A stretch of DNA of 64,000 nt from Salinilacustrithrix sp003476595 (GTDB lineage: Bacteria; Actinomycetota; Acidimicrobiia; Acidimicrobiales; Salinilacustritrichaceae), in assembly GCA_963972525.1 (NCBI GenBank), contig CAXAUZ010000002.1:62001-126000 (forward strand), given 5' to 3'. Made by a program: the position numbers and the translations under genes. Positions 32,982-40,461 of this stretch are shown piece after piece. The notes beneath the pieces are model-generated. The model did no database searches. It worked only from the letters and a program-made list of their open reading frames with translations, and had not been told where the DNA came from. Position 1 is the first letter of the stretch, and each line of letters starts with the position of its first letter.

Positions 32982-32989
<8 letters not shown>
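31106..32989 (+). CDS. dnaG: DNA primase DnaG
   Basis: Synthesises RNA primers for replication forks. 627 residues: N-terminal zinc domain with CPFHTEKTGSFYV ... YHCFGC (CHC2 type), the catalytic core LFPIHDADGTPLGFGGR, EGYTDV and the Toprim acid AFDADTAGQAAA, then a Pro/Arg-rich linker (about residues 430-490) and the helical C-terminal DnaB-interaction domain. Start is GTG at 31106, six bases after a TAGAAC that includes the terC stop codon. The 3' end overlaps rpoD by eight bases. The dnaG-sigma pair is the ancestral macromolecular-synthesis operon core. Confidence 0.95.
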
Positions 32990-34229
<1,240 letters not shown>

Positions 34230-34263
34230 CCGCACCAGGTTCTCCGGCCCGGGGAGCAGTTGC

Positions 34264-34269
34264 TATCGT
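34264..34269 (+). promoter_or_regulatory. -10-like TATCGT of tRNA-Asn
   Basis: GCTATCGTCG lies 12 bases upstream of the tRNA-Asn 5' end; the same GCTAnCGT element stands 10 to 11 bases before the other two tRNA genes in this window. Confidence 0.4.
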
Positions 34270-34281
34270 CGGCGCTTCCCT

Positions 34282-34354
34282 TCCGGGGTAGCTCAGCTGG
34301 CAGAGCACGCGACTGTTAATCGTGTTGTCGTGGGTTCGATCCCCACCCCCGGAG
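34282..34354 (+). tRNA. tRNA-Asn (GTT)
   Basis: A complete 73-base cloverleaf: acceptor stem TCCGGGG (34282-34288) pairs with CCCCGGA (34347-34353), discriminator G, D-arm GCTCAGCTGGCAGAGC, anticodon loop CTGTTAA with anticodon GTT at 34315-34317, and T-arm GTGGG-TTCGATC-CCCAC. The CCA end is not encoded. It follows the principal sigma factor by 52 bases with its own -10-like element. Confidence 0.97.
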
Positions 34355-34372
34355 CACTTCGAGCTGCAGGTC

Positions 34373-34397
34373 CGAGCCGGTCGAATCGACCGGCTCG
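34373..34397 (+). terminator. Hairpin after tRNA-Asn
   Basis: A perfect 11-base stem (CGAGCCGGTCG at 34373-34383 with CGACCGGCTCG at 34387-34397) closes a three-base loop 18 bases after the tRNA. There is no long T run, as is usual in very GC-rich genomes. Confidence 0.65.
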
Positions 34398-34498
34398 CTT
34401 GCTGCCCGGGCCGCTCCCGCCCGCATCGGCAGGGATCCGGTGCGGCCACGGCGAAGCATCGGCCTCGCTCCGTGACGACGGAGCACGGGAGGTCGGAC

Positions 34499-34834
34499 AT
34501 GCACATCGAGGTGGCCCACCGCTGCGGTCGGATCCACCGCGGCTACCAGTCCCTGGCCGAGTGCACCTGGCCCGACGCCGCCTACATCGTGGGTGACGGG
34601 GCCTACGCGGTGCTGGCCCGCTGCGACCTGTTCACGGTGGCGCTGTACGAGACGCGCGCCGAGGCTCGCCGCCGCACGCGGCGGCTCGACGAGCGCGGGT
34701 GCGGCAAGACCTGCGAGGGCCGCCACGAGCTCGGCTGGCTCCTCGAGGCCGCAGGGATCGACGAGCTCAGGCCGACGGCGCCCGCCGGCGCTCGAGCAGG
34801 TCGGCGGCGGCGGCCTTCATCACCCGCTCGGTGA
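34499..34834 (+). CDS. Small cysteine-containing hypothetical protein
   Basis: A 111-residue protein I do not recognise. The start at 34499 is supported by GGGAGGT seven bases upstream. The chain reads MHIEVAHRCGRIHRGYQ, has six cysteines (RCG, ECT, RCD, RGCGKTC region) and ends in a basic Arg/Pro-rich tail (ARAGRRRRPSSPAR). The spaced Cys/His residues could bind a metal. It overlaps the opposite small gene by 68 bases at its 3' end, so one of the two ends may be misjudged. Position right after a tRNA gene would fit an old integration, but nothing else supports it. Confidence 0.55.
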   Translation: MHIEVAHRCGRIHRGYQSLAECTWPDAAYIVGDGAYAVLARCDLFTVALYETRAEARRRTRRLDERGCGKTCEGRHELGWLLEAAGIDELRPTAPAGARAGRRRRPSSPAR

Positions 34835-34973
34835 GCGTGCCGCCGGAGCTGCGCAACCACGCCACGATGTGCGCCTGGTCGAAGCGCCGGGCGTGCCGGT
34901 CCTCGAGGAGGTCGTCGAGATCGGTCAGGTCGAGCACGACGACGGGCTCGTCGGTGGGTCGCGACATGGTCAT
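34767..34973 (-). CDS. Small hypothetical protein
   Basis: A 68-residue reading frame with ATG at 34973. The acidic start (DEPVVVLDLTDLDDLLEDRHARRFDQAHIVAWLRSS) and basic end look like a real folded helical protein with normal high third-position G/C, but the 3' end overlaps the facing gene by 68 bases. No family is recognised. Confidence 0.45.
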   Translation of the reverse strand: MTMSRPTDEPVVVLDLTDLDDLLEDRHARRFDQAHIVAWLRSSGGTLTERVMKAAAADLLERRRAPSA

Positions 34974-35115
34974 GGTCGGCGCCTCCAGGGCTCTGCTGTT
35001 CCCGCCTGGGCGAGACCATACCCACGGGTGAAGGCCCCAGAACCGAACGATCCACGTGTTTCGGACGTCGCGCTCCGACCCCACTGGAGGTGGGCGCGTG
35101 GGGCATGCTTCCACC

Positions 35116-36276
35116 GTGCACGACGCGCACGATGCCCCCGCCCGAGCCCGCTCGGGCCGCCTGCTGGCCGCGCTCGTCGCCCTCCTCGCCCTGTCGATCC
35201 CCGTCGGCATCGGCATCGATGCGGGTGCGGTGGGCGCCGAGGCCGGGCAACGGGCCTCCGACGTCGTCTACGACGGCACCGACGACGGGGTGGACGGCAC
35301 GATCTACCGGCTCTACCGCGCGTTCTTCCTGCGGGAGCCCGACGGCGACGGCATCGTCTACTGGATCACCGAGGCGCGCCACGGCGGCTACCCGATCGGC
35401 TCCATCGCGGAGGAGTTCGCCCGGTCGCCGGAGTTCCGCCAGCGCTACGGGAACCTCGGCGACGCCGCCTTCGTCGACCTCGTGTACCGCAACGTGCTCG
35501 GGCGTGCGGCGGAGGCCGAGGGGCGCGCCTACTGGCTCGGCCAGCTGCGGGCCGGGATGCTGCGCGGGCACCTGATGCTGTACTTCTCCGAGTCCGTCGA
35601 GTTCGGCCGGGCCGTCGGCGCCGGACCCTTCGGTGCTCGGGACTTCCGCGGCCCGGCCGCCCCGCTCCCGTCAGCCCCGCGGGGCAGCTACCTGTTCCTG
35701 CCCGACGCCAGCCCGAACGTGCTGCCGCCCCGATGGGCGGCGTGCCGACCCGTGTACGTCGTGGCCAACCCGGCCGGCATCCCCGACGCCGAGCAGGCCG
35801 AGTTCGTCGAGATGCTCGAGAACGCCCTGGATGCCATCTCGACCGCGACCGGCCAGCACTGGGTGCACGTCGGTCCCACCACCTACCGCAGCGCCGACAG
35901 CAGCTCGTACCGCAAGGTGTTCGGCCAGGTCACGATCTCGTTCATGACCGCACCGGACCCGAGCGAGCGGGCCGCGGCCTGGGCGCTGCCGTTGGCCGGA
36001 TCCCATCCCGGCACCGGGCGGATCCAGTACGTCAGCGGGGTCATCAACCTCAACGCCCAGCGCCTGGTCGGCGACGTCGGCGGGCAGGTCACGCCGCTCG
36101 TGGCCACGACGCTCATGCACGAGCTCGGTCACGTCGCCGGCCTGGACCACGTGGAGGATCCGAGCCAGCTCATGCACGGCTACTACGCCCTGCCGGACGA
36201 ACCCCGCTACGAGACCTACCGCGACGGCGACCGGGCCGGGCTGGCGCGGGTCGGCTCCACCGCCGTCGCCTGCTGA
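35116..36276 (+). CDS. Secreted zinc metalloprotease with DUF4214 repeats
   Basis: A 386-residue exported protein. A signal peptide (GRLLAALVALLALSIPVGIGIDA) is followed by two DUF4214-like units (IYRLYRAFFLREPDGDGIVYW and LVYRNVLGRAAEAEGRAYWL), each of the form YR-x-x-(L/F)xRxP/A..G..YW, seen in surface and S-layer-associated proteins. The C-terminal half is a peptidase with MHELGHVAGLDH, an HExxHxxGxxH metzincin zinc site, and a following M-turn candidate SQLMHGYY. The GTG at 35116 gives a clean signal peptide; the frame is open from 35056. A strong hairpin follows the stop. Substrate unknown. Confidence 0.85.
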   Translation: MHDAHDAPARARSGRLLAALVALLALSIPVGIGIDAGAVGAEAGQRASDVVYDGTDDGVDGTIYRLYRAFFLREPDGDGIVYWITEARHGGYPIGSIAEEFARSPEFRQRYGNLGDAAFVDLVYRNVLGRAAEAEGRAYWLGQLRAGMLRGHLMLYFSESVEFGRAVGAGPFGARDFRGPAAPLPSAPRGSYLFLPDASPNVLPPRWAACRPVYVVANPAGIPDAEQAEFVEMLENALDAISTATGQHWVHVGPTTYRSADSSSYRKVFGQVTISFMTAPDPSERAAAWALPLAGSHPGTGRIQYVSGVINLNAQRLVGDVGGQVTPLVATTLMHELGHVAGLDHVEDPSQLMHGYYALPDEPRYETYRDGDRAGLARVGSTAVAC

Positions 36277-36278
36277 CC

Positions 36279-36306
36279 GCCGTATAGGCCGTTCGGCCTA
36301 TGCGGC
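36279..36306 (+). terminator. Hairpin terminator after the metalloprotease gene
   Basis: Bases 36279-36290 pair with 36295-36306 (core ATAGGCC/GGCCTAT, one G-T pair) around a GTTC loop, giving a 12-base stem three bases after the stop codon. It lacks a T run but is the strongest hairpin in the 172-base gap up to the next gene, which otherwise shows nothing clear. Confidence 0.6.
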
Positions 36307-36448
36307 TCGCACGATACGTGGCGCGGCCCGCGCGCATGGAGCGGACGGTCGTTGCTCGCCGGTGCTCCGGTCCCGGATCGGTCCGGTTCGCGGCGAGTTC
36401 CCCGGTTCGTGACCGGTGACGGGGGCGCGCCATCGGTAGGGAGGACCC

Positions 36449-36808
36449 ATGACCAGCGCAGCCCCGACCGTCGCCTCCCCGTCCGCCCGCCTCGCCCCCT
36501 CGGCCGCACCGCCCGTCGAGCGGGCCGCCGGCCGGTACCAGCTGCTCGCCGGCCTGCAGGTCGCCGACGTGGCCACCACCTGGGTGATCCTCGCCAACTT
36601 CTCGACCAAGGCCGAGGGCAACCCGGTCGTGGCCCAGATGATCCACCACGGTGGCCTCCAGCTCGCCATGATCGGCCTGCTGGTCGTGAAGCTCGCCGTG
36701 GTCTACGTCCTGTACGAGAAGCAGACCGGCATCAACATCATGTCGGCGATCTACGGGCTGGTCGTGTTCAACAACCTGCTGGCGCTGGGCCTCGCGCTCG
36801 GGGGCTGA
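36449..36808 (+). CDS. DUF5658-like small membrane protein
   Basis: A 119-residue protein with a Ser/Ala/Pro-rich N-terminus and three hydrophobic helices. The first helix region (LQVADVATTWVILANF) and the following AEGNPVVAQMIHHGG match the DUF5658 pattern, in which a helix containing DxxTT and an E-x-NP motif is conserved; LVVFNNLLALGLAL forms the last helix. Function of this family is unknown. GGGAGG stands six bases before the ATG. Confidence 0.8.
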   Translation: MTSAAPTVASPSARLAPSAAPPVERAAGRYQLLAGLQVADVATTWVILANFSTKAEGNPVVAQMIHHGGLQLAMIGLLVVKLAVVYVLYEKQTGINIMSAIYGLVVFNNLLALGLALGG

Positions 36809-36817
36809 GTGCCGGGC

Positions 36818-36823
36818 TACCGT
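36818..36823 (+). promoter_or_regulatory. -10-like TACCGT of tRNA-Met
   Basis: GGCTACCGTCG lies ten bases before the tRNA 5' end, the same element as at the other two tRNA genes. Confidence 0.4.
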
Positions 36824-36833
36824 CGCTCACCTC

Positions 36834-36906
36834 GGGGCGGTAGCTCAGTGGTCAGAGCGCGGCACTCATAATGCCTTGGTCGTGGGTTCGATCCCCACCC
36901 GCCCTA
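36834..36906 (+). tRNA. tRNA-Met (CAT)
   Basis: A 73-base cloverleaf: acceptor GGGGCGG (36834-36840) pairs with CCGCCCT (36899-36905, first pair G-T), discriminator A, D-arm GCTCAGTGGTCAGAGC, anticodon loop CTCATAA with CAT at 36867-36869, T-arm GTGGG-TTCGATC-CCCAC. The first pair is not the C-A mismatch of initiators and the anticodon stem lacks the three G-C pairs, so this is not initiator tRNA; a lysidine-modified tRNA-Ile (CAT) cannot be excluded by eye. CCA is not encoded. Confidence 0.9.
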
Positions 36907-36974
36907 CGCGAACCCCTCCGGTCGCCCGCCATGAGGCAGACTGGCAACCTCTGTAGCCAATCTTGGGGGAAACC

Positions 36975-37871
36975 GTGGACGACCAGCAGCTGACACGCCG
37001 GGCGCGGGGCCTCGCCGCCGCCATCGAGCCGGTGGCCGGGCAGGTGTACTTCTCGCCGGAGTGCCATGCGAACTACGAGGCCCTCGGCTTCGGGCCCAGC
37101 CCCGGGGACTTCAACGGTGTCGCCGGCCCGGAGATGGAGTCGTACTTCTGCAGCCGGGGTTCGGTCATGGGGCAGGTGCCCGGCTCGGTGATCGCCGCCG
37201 CCTTCGGGGTGTTCAACCACGCCATGGTCGAGCGCATCGTCGAGCGCGGGTGGGCCAAGACCGACGCGCCGACGATCTGCCAGGCCCGCGACGACGGCGC
37301 GGTGGCCCAGCTGCGACGGGTGCTCGGCGACCGGCCCGACGGCGTCGACGAGGCGCGGACCCTGCTGGCGCGGGCGAACGCCGATCTCGAGCCCTACGGC
37401 AAGCCGCTGTACGCCGGGCTCGCCGCGCTCGACCGCTTCGACGACCCCCTCGCCGACTGCTGGCGCCTCGCCGATCGCCTGCGCGAGTACCGGGGTGACG
37501 CCCACATCGCGGCCTGGACCTCGGCCGAGCTCGATGCCTGCCAGATCGGGGTGCTCAGCGAGCTGTACTGGGGCCTGCCGGCCCGGTCGTACTCGCGCAC
37601 CCGGATGTGGAGCGACGAGCAGTACGACGCGGCCGAGGCCGTGCTCGAGGCGCGCGGGCTCCTCGCCGACCACCAGCTCACCGACGACGGGCGCGCCTTC
37701 CGCGAGGAGATCGAGGTCGTGACCGACCGGGGCTGCCGTCCGATCGTCGAGGCGCTGGGCAACGACGTCGATGCCCTCACCTCCATCCTCGGGCGGTGGG
37801 GTGCCTCGGTGCGCGACGCTCGCGGCTACCCGGCCTCCGGTCCCCACGACCTGGCCGACGCAGCGACCTGA
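36975..37871 (+). CDS. SCO6745 family protein
   Basis: A 298-residue protein matching the actinobacterial SCO6745 family of unknown function: ARGLAAAIEPVAGQVYFSPECH near the N-terminus, then GDFNGVAGPEMESYFCSRGSVMGQVPG and the C-terminal helical half with LYAGLAAL. The fold is predicted to include winged-helix-like parts, yet no DNA-binding role is proven. The GTG at 36975 has GGGGGAAACC just upstream; a TTG at 36963 is possible. The CMD-family gene follows 50 bases later on the same strand, so they may be co-transcribed. Confidence 0.8.
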   Translation: MDDQQLTRRARGLAAAIEPVAGQVYFSPECHANYEALGFGPSPGDFNGVAGPEMESYFCSRGSVMGQVPGSVIAAAFGVFNHAMVERIVERGWAKTDAPTICQARDDGAVAQLRRVLGDRPDGVDEARTLLARANADLEPYGKPLYAGLAALDRFDDPLADCWRLADRLREYRGDAHIAAWTSAELDACQIGVLSELYWGLPARSYSRTRMWSDEQYDAAEAVLEARGLLADHQLTDDGRAFREEIEVVTDRGCRPIVEALGNDVDALTSILGRWGASVRDARGYPASGPHDLADAAT

Positions 37872-37921
37872 ACCCGGGTCCTGCGGCGGACGCACTGCCG
37901 GTTCCGACGAGGGAGATGCAC

Positions 37922-38572
37922 ATGCCCCGCCTGCGCCAGGTGGACCGCGCCGAGGCCACGGCCGAGGGAGCCCCCGGCATCGTGCCGGCCATGTACCGAC
38001 TGATGTTCGGCGACCGGGACCCGGTCACCGAACCGGGCACCGCCACCGGCACGCCAGGTGACTGGTGGACGGTGTGGGCCGGCTCGCCGGACATCCTCCA
38101 GCACGCCGTGCAGGGCTTCGGCCTCTACCAGAGCCCCGATCGGCAGCTCGACCCGGTGCTGCGCGAGCTCGGGCAGGCCCGCGCCGGCTACGCCGCCGGC
38201 AGCCGCTTCGTGTTCTCCCAGCACTGCAAGTCGCTGCGCGGCCTCGGCGTGTCCGAGGAGCGGATCGCCGCGGTGGCCCACTGGCCCGCCGCCGACTGCT
38301 TCGAGGAGGTCGAGCGGCTCGTGCTCGCCTACACCGACTGCCTCGTCCTGCAGCACGGACGAGTGCCCGACGCGCTCTTCGAGGCCCTGCACCGGCACCT
38401 GTCCGACGTCGAGCTCCTGGAGCTGACCTACATCACCACGCTGTACTTCCAGCACGCGGTGATGTCGCGGGCGCTGCGGACCGAGCTGGACGACGTGGAC
38501 GAGCCCGTCGTCGAGGTGCGCGTGCCCGGCGCCGAGGACACCATCGTGCCCGTGGCCCCGAGGGAGCGCTGA
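37922..38572 (+). CDS. Carboxymuconolactone decarboxylase family protein
   Basis: A 216-residue AhpD/CMD-like protein. The conserved helix-turn segment is FVFSQHCKSLRGLGVSEERIAAV, followed by the helices FEEVERLVLAYTDCLV and VELLELTYITTLYFQHAV. The family contains decarboxylases and peroxidase partners; the CxxC redox pair is reduced here to a single Cys after SQH, so a hydroperoxidase role is unlikely. Two ATGs occur at 37916 and 37922; GGGAG at 37911-37915 is spaced correctly only for the second. Confidence 0.83.
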   Translation: MPRLRQVDRAEATAEGAPGIVPAMYRLMFGDRDPVTEPGTATGTPGDWWTVWAGSPDILQHAVQGFGLYQSPDRQLDPVLRELGQARAGYAAGSRFVFSQHCKSLRGLGVSEERIAAVAHWPAADCFEEVERLVLAYTDCLVLQHGRVPDALFEALHRHLSDVELLELTYITTLYFQHAVMSRALRTELDDVDEPVVEVRVPGAEDTIVPVAPRER

Positions 38573-38579
38573 GGGGGCC

Positions 38580-39230
38580 TCAGTCGGCCGCGTGCAGCCT
38601 GCGGGTGGCGTCCCACACGGCGAGGAAGACCTCGGTGGTGTCGTCGATGAGCTCCTCGGCCGTGAGATCGAGGCGGCCACCGATCCACGCCACGAGCAGC
38701 TCGGAGAACCCACCCACCAGCACGGCGGCGCCGAGGCGGCCGATGCGCTCGTCCTGGGCGCCGACGTCGCGCCGCGAGTTGTCCTGCAGCACCAGCTCGA
38801 CCAGGTCGGCACCGGCGCGGACCCGCCGCAGGTTGAGGGCCTCGTTGCCGAGCGCCTCGCTGTAGAGGATCCGGCCCCGGCGCGGGTCCTCGGCGATGAA
38901 GTGCACGGTCGCCGCCACCGAGGCCCGCATCGCCGCAGCGTCGTCCTCGGCGGCGTTGACGGCATCGGCGGAGCGACGCTTGAGCTGGCGGAACACGTCG
39001 TCGTAGACGGCGACGAGGAGCTCGTCGAGGTCGGTGAAGCTCTCGTAGAAGTAGCGCGGGTTCAGGCGGGCGTGGGCGCAGACCGCGCGCACGGTCGTGC
39101 CGGACATGCCCTCGTTCGCCAGCAGCTCGAACGCGGCCTCGATGAGGAGGTTGCGCCGCTCGCGCTGGCGCTCCTCGGTCGACAGGCCGTTCCAGCGCGA
39201 CGGCGTGCGGGTGGTCGCTTCGTTCGACAC
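38580..39230 (-). CDS. TetR family transcriptional regulator
   Basis: A 216-residue TetR-type regulator. The HTH (RRNLLIEAAFELLANEGMSGTTVRAVCAHARLNPRYFYESFTDLDEL) is near the N-terminus and a helical ligand-binding domain follows (MRASVAATVHFIAEDPRRGRILYSEAL). Starts at 39230 (GTG, with GGAGG directly before) or 39254 (GTG) are both possible. It faces the CMD gene tail to tail with seven bases between stops and lies downstream of lrp on the same strand. Its regulated genes are not evident; the SCO6745-CMD pair is one possibility. Confidence 0.88.
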   Translation of the reverse strand: MSNEATTRTPSRWNGLSTEERQRERRNLLIEAAFELLANEGMSGTTVRAVCAHARLNPRYFYESFTDLDELLVAVYDDVFRQLKRRSADAVNAAEDDAAAMRASVAATVHFIAEDPRRGRILYSEALGNEALNLRRVRAGADLVELVLQDNSRRDVGAQDERIGRLGAAVLVGGFSELLVAWIGGRLDLTAEELIDDTTEVFLAVWDATRRLHAAD

Positions 39231-39276
39231 CCTCCGGATGCTACTGCTGGTCACGCCCGTTGCCAGTTGATCGTGC

Positions 39277-39723
39277 TCAGACGGCCGGCTCCCGGGGGAA
39301 GCCCTCGACCGTGTGCAGCACGACGCGCGTCGATGTCTCGCGCACACCCAGGTGCTCCTTGAAGTTCTGCAGCAGCTGGTCGAGCTCGGCGATGGTGCGG
39401 GTCCGCACCCGGATCTGGTAGTCGAAGCCGCCGGTGACGTGGACGGCGTCCACCACCTCGGGGTCGTTGCGGAGGGCGTCGTCGATGCCCGACCACGGCG
39501 CACCGGGGGTCAGCTGCAGGTCCACGAGCGCATCGATCGGGCGCCCGACGGCCTCGCTGTCGAGCCGGATGGTGAACCGGTCGATGGCCCCGGATTCCCG
39601 GAGGCGACGCAGGCGCTGGGACGCCGCCGACAGGCTCAGGTGCACCGCATCAGCGAGCTCGGTGACCGACAGACGGCCATCATCCACGAGCAGGCTGATG
39701 ATCTTCCGGTCGATCTCGTCCAT
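39277..39723 (-). CDS. Lrp/AsnC family transcriptional regulator
   Basis: A 148-residue feast/famine regulator: HTH DRKIISLLVDDGRLSVTELADAVHLSLSAASQRLRRLRESGAI followed by the RAM ligand-binding domain (VVDAVHVTGGFDYQIRV). Such proteins sense amino acids and often control a divergent LysE-type exporter, as LysG/ArgP or Lrp control lysE/brnFE. Here lysE is divergent 83 bases away, so regulation of that exporter is the natural inference. TAGGAT (39737-39732) ends eight bases before the ATG, suggesting a leaderless transcript. Confidence 0.92.
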   Translation of the reverse strand: MDEIDRKIISLLVDDGRLSVTELADAVHLSLSAASQRLRRLRESGAIDRFTIRLDSEAVGRPIDALVDLQLTPGAPWSGIDDALRNDPEVVDAVHVTGGFDYQIRVRTRTIAELDQLLQNFKEHLGVRETSTRVVLHTVEGFPREPAV

Positions 39724-39731
39724 GGCCGCAG

Positions 39732-39737
39732 ATCCTA
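39732..39737 (-). promoter_or_regulatory. -10-like TAGGAT before lrp
   Basis: On the minus strand TAGGAT ends eight bases before the ATG of the Lrp-type regulator at 39723, without Shine-Dalgarno sequence. Confidence 0.4.
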
Positions 39738-39789
39738 CGGGCTGAGACCACTCAGGGCAGCAGGTTCGGCAGCCATTGCACCGGAACTG

Positions 39790-39804
39790 CCGCCATCCTG
39801 GCGG
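39790..39804. promoter_or_regulatory. Inverted repeat in the lrp-lysE divergent region
   Basis: CCGCCA-TCC-TGGCGG is a perfect 6-3-6 inverted repeat ending two bases before the ATG of lysE. It may be an operator for the Lrp-type regulator or a translation-controlling hairpin; position is the only evidence. Confidence 0.35.
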
Positions 39805-39806
39805 TC

Positions 39807-40388
39807 ATGATCCTCTTCGTCGGCTTCGTCACCGGGCTCGCCCTGGTCGCCCCCATCGGTCCGGTCGCACTGACCCTGTTCGGGCTCGGTGCCGAGCGCG
39901 GGCGCCGGGTGGCGCTGGCCGGCGCCGGCGGCGTCGTGCTCGCCGACGCGCTCACCATGCCGGTCGCCCTCGGGAGCGCGGGCTTCCTCTCGTCGCTCGA
40001 CGGGGGCATCGTCCGCGGCTTCGAGGTCGTGATGGGCCTCGCCCTGGTCGCCCTCGCCGTCTCGACCATCGTGGCCACCGACCGGGCCCGGGCCGCCGTG
40101 GCCGGGATCCGCCGCCCGACCCGGACGCTCGCGCTCATGACGATCGTGAACCCGCTGTCGCTGGTGGCCTGGGCCGGCGTGGCCCTCGCCCTGCCGACGT
40201 CGCTGCGGTCGCCGGCCGCGCTCGTGGCCTTCGGCGTCGGGCTCGTCCTCGCGTCGGCGTTCTGGCACAGCGGGCTCGCCATGGCCGCGGGGTCCGTGGC
40301 CCGCCGGATGGGTGACGGTCCCCGCCGGACCGTCACCCGGGTCAGCGGGGTCGTGCTCCTGGTGGTCGGCGGCGTGCTCGTCGCCTGA
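39807..40388 (+). CDS. LysE family amino-acid exporter
   Basis: A 193-residue membrane protein with about six helices. The first segment FVTGLALVAPIGPVALTLFGLGAERGRR is the classic LysE/RhtB start with the GPV motif, and LMTIVNPLSLVAWAGVALAL contains the NP motif of the second half. Members export basic or branched amino acids, homoserine or threonine. Divergent to an Lrp-type regulator. An elaborate inverted-repeat structure follows the stop codon and separates it from putA. Confidence 0.9.
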   Translation: MILFVGFVTGLALVAPIGPVALTLFGLGAERGRRVALAGAGGVVLADALTMPVALGSAGFLSSLDGGIVRGFEVVMGLALVALAVSTIVATDRARAAVAGIRRPTRTLALMTIVNPLSLVAWAGVALALPTSLRSPAALVAFGVGLVLASAFWHSGLAMAAGSVARRMGDGPRRTVTRVSGVVLLVVGGVLVA

Positions 40389-40392
40389 CCGT

Positions 40393-40461
40393 GCGCGCCG
40401 ATCGGTCCGTTCGTTCCACCCAGCGGTACGAACGGACCGATCGGCGCGTTCGTACCGCTGG
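40393..40461. terminator. Bidirectional terminator with two mutually exclusive hairpins
   Basis: Between the convergent lysE and putA genes, bases 40393-40414 pair with 40428-40449 (20 perfect bases, plus one A-T and one G-T pair) around a 13-base loop. A second stem of 15 bases pairs 40420-40434 with 40447-40461 and uses part of the same sequence, so only one of the two can form at a time. The long stem is a bidirectional terminator candidate; the second overlaps the loop and right arm of the first. Confidence 0.7.

Noticed and set aside
36852..37895. Minus-strand frame of 347 residues beginning near tRNA-Met
   Set aside because: It is antisense to the SCO6745-family gene and ends in a tRNA-antisense motif; composition is that of a shadow frame in GC-rich DNA.
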